The position numbers and the translations under genes were made by a program. A stretch of DNA of 64,000 nt, from NCBI GenBank assembly GCA_026005095.1, contig BPKK01000006.1, positions 62,001 to 126,000 on the forward strand, written 5' to 3'. The notes beneath the pieces were generated by a model, which was not told the origin of the DNA, made no database searches, and was given only the letters and a program-made list of their open reading frames with translations. The first letter of the stretch is position 1. Every line of letters starts with the position of its first letter. Origin of the DNA: Silanimonas sp. (GTDB lineage Bacteria; Pseudomonadota; Gammaproteobacteria; Xanthomonadales; Xanthomonadaceae). Positions 32,359-39,724 of this stretch are shown here, piece by piece.

Positions 32359-32731
32359 GGGCGGCCTCCGGGGCGCGCATGGCATCGAGGGTGTCGGGGA
32401 TGTCGATGCCGTGAGAACGCAGCACCACTTCGAGCTGCAGCACGCGCAGGCGCAGGCGGGAGCTCTCCTCCATCGCCTGCAGGCGGGCGTGGATCTCGTC
32501 GATGATCCGGCGCTCGAGTTCTGCCTGGCGGGCCTCGAGGTGGTCGATGCGGGTCTTGAGCACATCGAGCAGTTCGATCTCGGCGCTGGCCTTGGCCACG
32601 ATCAGATCGTCGCTGGCACGGTCGCGGCGGCGGCCGAGCCACCAGTCCACGGTCTTGACGATGATGGCGCCGGCAATGGCGGAGCCGGCCATCCACCAGG
32701 GAGCGAGCGGAGAGGGCTCGAACGGGTCCAT
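32348..32731 (-). CDS. Membrane protein, holin candidate
   Basis: 127 residues. One hydrophobic segment (MAGSAIAGAIIVKTVDWWLG, residues 14-33) followed by a long coiled coil (residues 40-110). It sits between X and the endolysin, the place of holin or antiholin genes in P2-like phages. With only one helix, its role as the holin is uncertain, but there is no other candidate in the cassette. Confidence 0.6.
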   Translation of the reverse strand: MDPFEPSPLAPWWMAGSAIAGAIIVKTVDWWLGRRRDRASDDLIVAKASAEIELLDVLKTRIDHLEARQAELERRIIDEIHARLQAMEESSRLRLRVLQLEVVLRSHGIDIPDTLDAMRAPEAAHAA

Positions 32732-32734
32732 GGC

Positions 32735-32944
32735 TCAGTCCCAGAGCTGGATCAGGGGGCGCCGCGCTTCGCCCGTGGCAGCGGGATCGGGCAGGGTGAC
32801 GATGAGGCCATGCGGCAGCACCGGGCCGAGATCGGCCAGGCCGGGATTGGCAGCGAGGGCCTGCTCGACGAGGCCGGCGGTGCGCCCGAGGTGGCGGTAG
32901 CACAGGGCATCGAGGGTGTCGCCCTGGTGAGCCGTCACGCGCAT
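32735..32944 (-). CDS. X: Tail protein X
   Basis: 69 residues, P2 gpX family, LysM-like. VTAHQGDTLDALCYRHLGRTAGLVEQALAANPGLA and PHGLIVTLPD are diagnostic. It adjoins gpL (1-bp overlap). Confidence 0.95.
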   Translation of the reverse strand: MRVTAHQGDTLDALCYRHLGRTAGLVEQALAANPGLADLGPVLPHGLIVTLPDPAATGEARRPLIQLWD

Positions 32945-33417
32945 CAGATCAGCTCCACGGTGGTGTGGGTGCGGCCGAGGATGTCGCGGATGGCCCAGCG
33001 GGCATTGCGGCGCTGTTCGTCGATGCTCGGGGTGAGGTCATCGGCGCGGCGGTGGCCGGCCGCGGTGGTGTCGATGTCGCGGTAGCGCTCGGTGAGGTCG
33101 GCCTTGACGGTGCTGTAGATGGCGCGCCGGTAGAGCAGCACCAGCCGGCTGATGCCGTCGAGGGTGCCGGATGGCACCTCTTCCAGGCGCTCGTAGCCCG
33201 CTTCCATCTGCCGCAGCTGCCAGTCGTACAGCTCGCGGTTGACGTCGGCCATGGCGTAGAAGATGGCCTGCCGCAGCCGCTCAGGCGTGATGCTGGCATC
33301 CAGGCGCACCGCGTCGCGCAGCCGGGCCGGCTCGATGTCCGGGAACCAGCCATCGTTGCTGACGATGGGCTCGGCGGGGGCGGCAGGCGTGGGATGGGCG
33401 ATGAAGGGGCTGCTCAT
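32944..33417 (-). CDS. L: Head completion/stabilisation protein L
   Basis: 157 residues, P2 gpL family. NDGWFPDIEPARLRDAVRLDASITPERLRQAIFYAMADVNREL and RYRDIDTTAAGHRRADDL are typical. It forms the connector between portal and tail. Confidence 0.94.
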   Translation of the reverse strand: MSSPFIAHPTPAAPAEPIVSNDGWFPDIEPARLRDAVRLDASITPERLRQAIFYAMADVNRELYDWQLRQMEAGYERLEEVPSGTLDGISRLVLLYRRAIYSTVKADLTERYRDIDTTAAGHRRADDLTPSIDEQRRNARWAIRDILGRTHTTVELI

Positions 33418-33503
33418 GGCGGGAAAACGGCGGTGGGGGGTGGGCGCGGGTAGGAGTCGGACCCCGCGCCCACCCCGCCGCCGGGCGCCGGGGGGCGTTC
33501 GGG

Positions 33504-34172
33504 TCAGGTGGTGCGGGCGGAGTTCTTCAGTTCGCGCTCGAGGCGCTCGATCTCCTTCTTCACGCCGACGCGCTCGTGCAGGGCGAGGGCGCGGCGGAAA
33601 TTCCGCAGCGCTTCGGCCGGCTGCGTGGACTGGTAGAGCAGGCCCAGTGCCTTGTGCAGCTTGGCCCGGGCCTCATCGGGCATGTCGCAGTCGGCGGTGA
33701 GGCGCTCGGCGCGCTCCAGGATCTGCGGGTCGAAGGCCTCGCCGGCGGTCAGGGCGGCCAGGGCGCGCTCGGCAATCTCCTCGACCACGACGGTGGCGGT
33801 GCTGCGCTGGTACTGGTCGGGCAGGGTGAGGCCATGGCGCAGGGCGTACTCGGCGATGTCGAGGGCGCCGGGGTAGTCGCCGGTGTCGATGCGCCAGACC
33901 ATCACGGTCATCAGCACGTCGTCCTGGCGGCCGCTGCCTCCGGCCAGCACGCCCTGCACCCAGGCCTCGTACTGCGGCAGCATCTGCCGCTTGGCCTCGA
34001 TCTTGCGCTCGACCGACTGCAGGGCCTTGAGCCGGCGCCGGTCCTCGGCCAGCTGGGCGAGCATCAGCTCGTAGGCGCTGGCATGGGCCGGCACGCTCTC
34101 GCCCGGCGCGGCCGCGGCGGCCAGGGCCGCCACGGCGCGCTGGTAGTGGCGCTGGGCAAGCGAGCCGGCCAT
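33504..34172 (-). CDS. M: Terminase endonuclease (small) subunit M
   Basis: 222 residues, P2 gpM family, with SLAQRHYQRAVAALAAA, MLAQLAEDRRRLKALQSVERKIEAKRQMLPQYEAWV and DDVLMTVMVWRIDTGDYPGALDIAEYAL. It cuts cos together with gpP. It lies directly downstream of the capsid gene with 3 bp between. Confidence 0.94.
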   Translation of the reverse strand: MAGSLAQRHYQRAVAALAAAAAPGESVPAHASAYELMLAQLAEDRRRLKALQSVERKIEAKRQMLPQYEAWVQGVLAGGSGRQDDVLMTVMVWRIDTGDYPGALDIAEYALRHGLTLPDQYQRSTATVVVEEIAERALAALTAGEAFDPQILERAERLTADCDMPDEARAKLHKALGLLYQSTQPAEALRNFRRALALHERVGVKKEIERLERELKNSARTT

Positions 34173-34175
34173 GGA

Positions 34176-35186
34176 TCAGACGAGCTCGATGTTCTCGACC
34201 AGGCAGCCGGCGCCGAAGTCCTCGACCACGTAGGCGTCGTTCGAGCTCTCGTAGTTCTCGATCCGGTCGCGCTTGGGGTTGTCGATGATGGTGCGGCGAC
34301 GGGCGCCTTCCTGCCAGTAGATCGAGAGGTTGTCGAGGCGGGTGATCAGCAGGGCGTTGTCCGGGAAGCCCGGCACGCGCATCGCCGGCAGGCCGCCCAT
34401 GCGCTTCTGGCTGACGATCAGGTCGGCGGCCAGCTTCTCGCTGGGCACGGTCTGGGCATTGATCAGCGGGAAGTACTTGTCGTGCAGCAGCGAGCGGCCG
34501 CAGATGACCACCAGCTCGGTGTCCTCGGCGTACCAGGGCTCGATCATGTTGGCCACGGCGTCGTACACCAGGGCATCGAGGTTGCCGTAGTCGGCGCCCG
34601 CGGCGCTGCCCACCTTCACGGTGCCGCCGCCGCCGCCAGCCGCGAGCACACGCTGCGGGGCCTGCTCGCGGTAGTGCTGCAGCCAGCCCTTGTTCACGTC
34701 CTGCAGCAGGGGGTTGGTGCTGGGGTTGGAGGTGGCGGCGCGGCTGACGCCGTTGAAGCCGATCAGGATGCGGTCGAGTGCCTGGCGGCGCAGGATGGCG
34801 TCGCGCACCCGGGTCTGGAAGTCGCGGAACTTGGCCCAGGCATCGAGCTTGGCGTAGCTGATGTGGGTGTCGGAGTTGGTCTGCTCGCAGCGGTAGGGCT
34901 GGGCGTCCAGCGTGGTGGGGTCGCGGGTCTGGCGGTCCTGCGTGACCGTGTTGGTGGTGCTGGCAATCGGGCTGCCGATGCCCAGACCGAGCTTCTCGCC
35001 CTCCTGCTCGGTCACGCCGATGATGTTGATCCGCTGCAGGAAGGCCGAGCTTTCCTGCATCTTGGTCTCCAGCGTCTGCTGGACGGAGGGATCGACGGTG
35101 AACTTCTCGGTGGCCGAGGGCACGCCGTTGAGGCGGGCGACCTGCTCGACGTAGGCATGGAACTGGAGACGGGTGTCGTTGCGCAT
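34176..35186 (-). CDS. N: Major capsid protein N
   Basis: 336 residues, P2 gpN family (HK97 fold). RNDTRLQFHAYVEQVARLNGV, KLDAWAKFRDFQTRVRDAILRRQALDRILIGFNG, VNKGWLQHYREQAPQRVL and AVNMIEPWY-like VANMIEPWY are visible. gpO probably removes the N-terminal part during maturation. Confidence 0.95.
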   Translation of the reverse strand: MRNDTRLQFHAYVEQVARLNGVPSATEKFTVDPSVQQTLETKMQESSAFLQRINIIGVTEQEGEKLGLGIGSPIASTTNTVTQDRQTRDPTTLDAQPYRCEQTNSDTHISYAKLDAWAKFRDFQTRVRDAILRRQALDRILIGFNGVSRAATSNPSTNPLLQDVNKGWLQHYREQAPQRVLAAGGGGGTVKVGSAAGADYGNLDALVYDAVANMIEPWYAEDTELVVICGRSLLHDKYFPLINAQTVPSEKLAADLIVSQKRMGGLPAMRVPGFPDNALLITRLDNLSIYWQEGARRRTIIDNPKRDRIENYESSNDAYVVEDFGAGCLVENIELV

Positions 35187-35210
35187 GAGAGGGCTCCGGG
35201 CGAGCAGGGA

Positions 35211-36035
35211 TCAGCAGTCGGTGAGAACGGCGCCGGCGCCACCGGTGGCGGCAGGGCGGCGGGGATGCGGGGCTTCGGCCTGGTCGAGGGCGGCGGTGAG
35301 GTCGGCGAGCCTGGCCGAGAGCGCGTCGAGGTCGGCCTTCAGGGCCGTGATCTCGCGGGCCCGCGCCTCGCGTTCGGACTCCAGGGTGACGGCCAGCGAG
35401 GCGGTGTGGCCCGCCAGGGCTTCGACCGCTTCGCCGATGTCGGCGATCCGCCGGTCATCCGCCGGGCTGCGGCGCGAGAACAGCTCCCGCACCCGGGCGA
35501 GCAGGGTGTCGGCCGGCACCGGCTCGGGCTCGAACTCCAGCGCGATCTCGGCGGCCGCCGTGAACAGGTTCTCGGGCTGCTGCTTGCGGGCGGCAAAGGG
35601 GTTGGCCTCGGGGTGGGCAGAGGCGAACGCCAGCACCTCGGTGCCCAGGCTGGCCGGGGAGTCGGTGATGGCCAGGCCCACGAGGTAGGCCTCGCCGGTC
35701 TTGGCGAAGTTGGTATCGACCTCGGCCGAGGTGTAGATCTTCTGCCGCTCCTTGCTCAGGCGCACTAGATCCGGGGTCGGGTCGATCTGGGCGTAGAGCG
35801 CCAGGCGCTTGTGGCCGTCGATCTCGATCTCTTCGGCGCGGACGGCGGTCACGTCGCCGTAGGCCTTGAAGGGGCTGTCGGGCAGCACGCCGCGGAGGTG
35901 TTCGAGCCAGACCCGGGCGCCGTACTTCGCGGGATCGTAGGTGCTGGCGATCTGCTCGATCCACTCGCGCTTGATCTGGCGCCCGTCGGTGGTGTCGCCC
36001 TCGACGCAGACGCGAAAAAACTTGGATTTGGCCAT
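35211..36035 (-). CDS. O: Capsid scaffolding protein and protease O
   Basis: 274 residues, P2 gpO family. The N-terminal serine protease part is MAKSKFFRVCVEGDTTDGRQIKREWIEQIASTYDP ... ARVWLEHLRG, with LGTEVLAFA, and the C-terminal part is a coiled-coil scaffold (residues 205-255). It is the first gene of the leftward head operon and divergent from gpP. Confidence 0.94.
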   Translation of the reverse strand: MAKSKFFRVCVEGDTTDGRQIKREWIEQIASTYDPAKYGARVWLEHLRGVLPDSPFKAYGDVTAVRAEEIEIDGHKRLALYAQIDPTPDLVRLSKERQKIYTSAEVDTNFAKTGEAYLVGLAITDSPASLGTEVLAFASAHPEANPFAARKQQPENLFTAAAEIALEFEPEPVPADTLLARVRELFSRRSPADDRRIADIGEAVEALAGHTASLAVTLESEREARAREITALKADLDALSARLADLTAALDQAEAPHPRRPAATGGAGAVLTDC

Positions 36036-36101
36036 GGTGCCCTCTGGGGTGCGACTCAGGGGCGATGCTGGTAGCGGGCGATACCCCTCGCAATGCGCGA
36101 G

Positions 36102-36126
36102 GGCTTGGAATCGGCCAATCCAAGCC
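36102..36126. promoter_or_regulatory. 25-bp palindrome in the O/P divergent region (late promoter element)
   Basis: GGCTTGGA-ATCGGCCAA-TCCAAGCC. It ends 43 nt before the gpP ATG, the same spacing as at V and J. The gpO start lies 66 nt away on the other side. Confidence 0.7.
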
Positions 36127-36169
36127 GCCGGGCCCGGACGCGGCCCGGTGCGGCACCTAGCCTGCGCGC

Positions 36170-37924
36170 ATGTTCCTGCACGCCCCCGAGATCGACCGCC
36201 GCCGCGCCGCGCGGGCCCTGTACTGGCAGGGCTGGCGCGTCACCGACATCGCCGAGTACTTCGGCCTGCCGCGCACGACGGTGGAAAGCTGGAAGCAGCG
36301 CGACGGCTGGGACGGCTACCCGGCGATTGCGCGGGTGGAGACCTCACTCGAGGCGCGCCTGGTGCAGCTGGTCGGGAAAGAGCCGAAGACGGGCAGCGAC
36401 TACAAGGAGATCGACCTGCTGGGCCGGCAGATCGAGCGGCTGGCGCGGGTGCGCCGGTACCAGCAGCCGGGCGGGCACGAGGGCGACCTCAACCCCAACA
36501 TCGAGCGCCGCAATGCCGGCCCCAAGCGCAGGCCGAAGCGGAACGAGGTCAGCGAGGAGCAGCAGCAGCGGCTGCTGGAGATCTTCGAGGAGTCGCTGTT
36601 CGACTACCAGCGGGTCTGGCACCGGGCCGGGCAGGGGGAGCGCATCCGCAACATCCTCAAGAGCCGGCAGATCGGCGCCACCTGGTTCTTCGCCCGCGAG
36701 GCGCTGGCCGATGCGCTGGAGACGGGCCGGAACCAGATCTTCCTCAGCGCCAGCAAGGCGCAGGCGCACGTGTTCCGGCAGTACATGGTGCAGTTCGCCG
36801 GCGAGGCGGAGGTGGAGCTGTCGGGCGATCCGATCATCCTGCCGAACGGCGCGCACCTGTACTTCCTCGGCACCAATGCCAGGACGGCGCAGAGCTATCA
36901 CGGCAACCTCTACTTCGACGAGTACTTCTGGGTGCACCGTTTTCAGGAGCTGCGGAAGGTCGCCAGCGGCATGGCGATCCACAAGAAGTGGCGGCAGACC
37001 TACTTCTCCACGCCCAGCTCGATCACGCACGACGCCTACCCCTTCTGGACCGGGGCCCTGTTCAACCGCGGGCGGGCGAAGGCCGAGCGCATCGAGATCG
37101 ACGTGAGCCACGCCGCGCTGTCGCCCGGCAGGCACTGCCCGGATGGGCAGTGGCGGCAGATCGTGACCGTGGAGGATGCCCAGCGCGGCGGCTGTGATCT
37201 GTTCGATCTCGAACAGCTGCGGCGCGAGTACAGCGCCGATGAGTGGGCCAACCTGCTGATGTGCCAGTTCATCGACGACACCGCCTCGGTCTTCCCGCTC
37301 GCCGAGCTGCAGCGCTGCATGGTGGACTCGTGGGCGGTGTGGGACGACGTCAAGCCCTTCGCGGCACGGCCCTTCGGGTCGCGGCCGGTGTGGGTGGGCT
37401 ATGACCCGTCGCTGCATGGCGACAGCGCCGGCTGCGCGGTGCTGGCGCCGCCGGCGGTGCCGGGCGGCAAGTTCCGGGTGCTGGAAAAACACCAGTGGCG
37501 CGGCATGGATTTCGCCGCGCAGGCGGAGAGCATCCGGCAGATCACGCAGCGCTACCACGTCACCCACATCGCGATCGACGCCACCGGGATCGGGCAGGGA
37601 GTGCTGCAGCTCGTGCGGCAGTTCTTCCCGGCGGTGCAGGCGATCAGCTATTCGCCGGAGGTGAAGTCGCGCCTGGTGCTCAAGGCCCGGGACGTGATCG
37701 GCAATGGCCGACTGGAGTTCGATGCCGGCTGGACCGATCTGGCCCAGGCCTTCATGGCGATCCGCAAGACCACCACTGCCAGCGGCCGGCAGGTGACCTT
37801 CGAGGCTGGACGCAGCGATGACATCGGGCATGCCGACCTCGCATGGGCGGTGATGCACGCACTCGACCACGAGCCCCTCGAGGGCGGAAACCGCCGCAAC
37901 AGCGGCCTGATGGAGATCTACTGA
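36170..37924 (+). CDS. P: Terminase ATPase (large) subunit P
   Basis: 584 residues, P2 gpP family. N-terminal HTH-like region (DRRRAARALYWQGWRVTDIAEYFGLPRTTVESWKQRDGW), Walker A-like LKSRQIGATWFFAREAL, Walker B NLYFDEYFWV, and the C-terminal nuclease-fold region YDPSLHGDSAGCAVL. It packages DNA at cos. Confidence 0.95.
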   Translation: MFLHAPEIDRRRAARALYWQGWRVTDIAEYFGLPRTTVESWKQRDGWDGYPAIARVETSLEARLVQLVGKEPKTGSDYKEIDLLGRQIERLARVRRYQQPGGHEGDLNPNIERRNAGPKRRPKRNEVSEEQQQRLLEIFEESLFDYQRVWHRAGQGERIRNILKSRQIGATWFFAREALADALETGRNQIFLSASKAQAHVFRQYMVQFAGEAEVELSGDPIILPNGAHLYFLGTNARTAQSYHGNLYFDEYFWVHRFQELRKVASGMAIHKKWRQTYFSTPSSITHDAYPFWTGALFNRGRAKAERIEIDVSHAALSPGRHCPDGQWRQIVTVEDAQRGGCDLFDLEQLRREYSADEWANLLMCQFIDDTASVFPLAELQRCMVDSWAVWDDVKPFAARPFGSRPVWVGYDPSLHGDSAGCAVLAPPAVPGGKFRVLEKHQWRGMDFAAQAESIRQITQRYHVTHIAIDATGIGQGVLQLVRQFFPAVQAISYSPEVKSRLVLKARDVIGNGRLEFDAGWTDLAQAFMAIRKTTTASGRQVTFEAGRSDDIGHADLAWAVMHALDHEPLEGGNRRNSGLMEIY

Positions 37925-38946
37925 TGAGCAGGCGCAAGAAGCAGTTCAGCCACCAGCACGGCGGCGAGGCCACCGGAGCCCCCGGGGTGGAGGCCTTCAC
38001 CTTCGGCGAGCCGACCCCGGTGCTGGATCGGCGCGAGCTGCTGGACTATGCCGAGTCCTGGTTCAACGGCCGATGGTTCGAGCCGCCGATCAGCCTGGAC
38101 GGGCTGGCCAAGTGCTTCCGTGCCAGCCCGCATCACAGCTCGGCGATCTACGTGAAGCGCAACATCCTGACGGCTGCCTACCTGCCGCACCCGATGCTGT
38201 CGCGCGAGGCCTTCGACCGGCTGGCGCTCGAGTACCTGGTGTTCGGCAATGCCTACCTCGAGCGGCGCGACAGCGTGAGCCGCAAGGCATTGCGGCTCGA
38301 GCCGGCGCTGGCCAAGTACGTCCGCCGGGGTGAGGACGGACGGTTCTTCTTCGTGCGCGGCTGGCAGGATGCGCATGAGTTCCGTCGCGGCTCGGTGTAC
38401 CACTTCGCCGAGCCTGACATCCACCAGGAGATCTACGGCCTGCCGGAGTACCTGAGCGCCCTGCAGTCGGCCCTGCTCAACGAATCGGCCACGCTGTTCC
38501 GCCGGCGCTACTACCTCAACGGCAGCCACGCCGGCTTCATCCTCTACATGAGCGACCCGGCGCAGAAGGAGGAAGACATCGACGCCCTGCGCGAAGCGCT
38601 GCGGAAGTCCAAGGGCCCCGGGAACTTCCGCAACCTGTTCCTGTACAGCCCGAACGGGAAGAAGGACGGCGTGCAGGTCATCCCGATCAGTGAGGTGGCG
38701 GCCAAGGACGAGTTTCTCGGCATAAAGGACGCCAGCCGCGACGATGTCCTGGCCGCCCACCGCGTGCCGCCTCAGCTGCTGGGCATCGTGCCAAAGAACG
38801 CAGGTGGCTTCGGGGATGCGGCCAAGGCCCGCCAGGTCTTCATCGAGAACGAGATTCTCCCCCTGCAGGCGCGGTTCCAGACTCTGAACGCCTGGATCGG
38901 GGAGGAGGTCATCCGGTTCCGCCCCTTGAGCTCCCTCACTGACTGA
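37924..38946 (+). CDS. Q: Portal protein Q
   Basis: 340 residues (P2 gpQ 344). EAFTFGEPTPVLDRRELLDYAE, SPHHSSAIYVKRNIL, EYLVFGNAYLERRD and LAAHRVPPQLLGIVPKNAGGFGD are standard portal motifs. Its ATG overlaps the last base of the P stop. It is the last gene of the rightward P-Q operon. Confidence 0.95.
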   Translation: MSRRKKQFSHQHGGEATGAPGVEAFTFGEPTPVLDRRELLDYAESWFNGRWFEPPISLDGLAKCFRASPHHSSAIYVKRNILTAAYLPHPMLSREAFDRLALEYLVFGNAYLERRDSVSRKALRLEPALAKYVRRGEDGRFFFVRGWQDAHEFRRGSVYHFAEPDIHQEIYGLPEYLSALQSALLNESATLFRRRYYLNGSHAGFILYMSDPAQKEEDIDALREALRKSKGPGNFRNLFLYSPNGKKDGVQVIPISEVAAKDEFLGIKDASRDDVLAAHRVPPQLLGIVPKNAGGFGDAAKARQVFIENEILPLQARFQTLNAWIGEEVIRFRPLSSLTD

Positions 38947-38971
38947 GCCTCCACCACCACGCCACACCACC

Positions 38972-38998
38972 AGGCCGCCTCAGGGCGGCCTTTTTTTC
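38972..38998 (+). terminator. Rho-independent terminator after Q
   Basis: AGGCCGCC-TCAG-GGCGGCCT followed by a run of seven T, 26 bp after the Q stop. Confidence 0.9.
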
Positions 38999-39033
38999 GC
39001 CTGGACGCGGGATGGGCGGCTACCCGCGGCGGC

Positions 39034-39057
39034 GCGCGCCTTTCCCCCCTCCGCGCC
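39034..39057 (-). other. Candidate cos site
   Basis: On the minus strand GGCGCGGAGGGGGGAAAGG followed by CGCGC. From memory the P2 cohesive end is GGCGAGGCGGGGAAAGCAC followed by TGCGCGC, in the same orientation and position relative to Q. The match is partial and the expected position supports it. Confidence 0.5.
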
Positions 39058-39650
39058 TGCCCGCTTCGTCGGTGGGTGGCGACTCACCCGGCGGTGGGCG
39101 GCTGATCGCGGGCAGACAGTGGCATGCCCGGGGCGCGGCACTGCGCAGGGCACGACGCAGGCCGACGCACGAAAGCGCGGTGTCGATCACAAAAGGGCGC
39201 GGCTTCCGGCCGCCGATGGCGGGGGCGCATCGAAAAATAGTAATCGTCGTGACGGTCGCCCAAAATCTGACTTAACCAACTGATTCAAAAGGATTTATCA
39301 GATTACCCTGACGCAGTAATCCATCGTAATCCACGCGGTAACAGGCGCTAAGCCTCTGATTTTAAAGGAGCGGCTCTTGGGTGCCGATTACCTTGAAAGA
39401 AGGTAATGGATTACTCCCAAGTTACCCTAGAATCACCGTGAGCTTTGCGGCGTAAGTCATTGATCCGAAATCGATTTGAGGCCAAACAAGAAAGGCGTCA
39501 CCGGGATTACTATTTTTTGATGGCCAACTTTTTTGACAGCCCCATGTCAGATGTCTCATCCATCCATGAGAACTCAACCCCTGATTGGTCCGCAGAGCCT
39601 GCATTCAACTGTGTGGCGAAGGTAGAAGCGGGGGATTGGTCGAATCGCCG
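39058..39650. other. Non-coding right end of the prophage with AT-rich repeats
   Basis: I see no convincing gene here. From about 39238 the base composition changes to AT-rich, and short repeats GATTACC/GGTAATC and GTAATCC/GGATTAC occur at least seven times between 39300 and 39515 in both orientations. There is also a GATTACC...GGTAATGGATTAC hairpin. It may hold protein-binding sites for recombination or packaging, or be a relic of transferred DNA. Confidence 0.55.
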
Positions 39651-39662
39651 GTGGGGACGCCA
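39651..39662 (+). repeat. attR core of the tailed prophage
   Basis: GTGGGGACGCCA, identical to the tRNA-Glu 3' end at 4135-4146. The minus-strand frame that joins the recombinase after excision runs leftward from here to a stop at 39574. Confidence 0.9.
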
Positions 39663-39678
39663 AAGGCCAGGCCACGCA

Positions 39679-39704
39679 CGAAAGCCACCTCCGGGTGGCT
39701 TTCG
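39679..39704 (+). terminator. Displaced tRNA-Glu terminator
   Basis: CGAAAGCCACC-TCCG-GGTGGCTTTCG hairpin 17 bp after the attR CCA. Before phage entry it would have followed tRNA-Glu directly; it may also serve the converging aidB-like gene. Confidence 0.7.
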
Positions 39705-39724
39705 GCGTTTCCGGGACAGGGCGC

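Larger units (their letters stand above)
4135..39662. mobile_element. P2-like tailed prophage integrated in tRNA-Glu
   Basis: About 35.5 kb bounded by a 12-bp direct repeat. It has a serine recombinase at the left edge, an early region with repressor, Cox-like and Ogr-like genes, and a complete P2-type set of capsid (O N M L P Q X), tail (D U T E E' FII FI W V J I S R) and lysis genes. Differences from P2 are a serine rather than tyrosine recombinase, a Toprim/helicase protein instead of gpA, the V-W pair separated from J-I, and accessory genes in three places. It looks structurally complete apart from an IS insertion between genes and may be inducible. Confidence 0.95.

Noticed and set aside
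39012-39275. 87-codon plus frame after the Q terminator
   Set aside because: Low-complexity Arg/Gly composition, no ribosome site, and it overlaps the cos-like sequence.
39422-39604. 60-codon minus frame near attR
   Set aside because: No family resemblance, no ribosome site and atypical for the phage; treated as non-coding.
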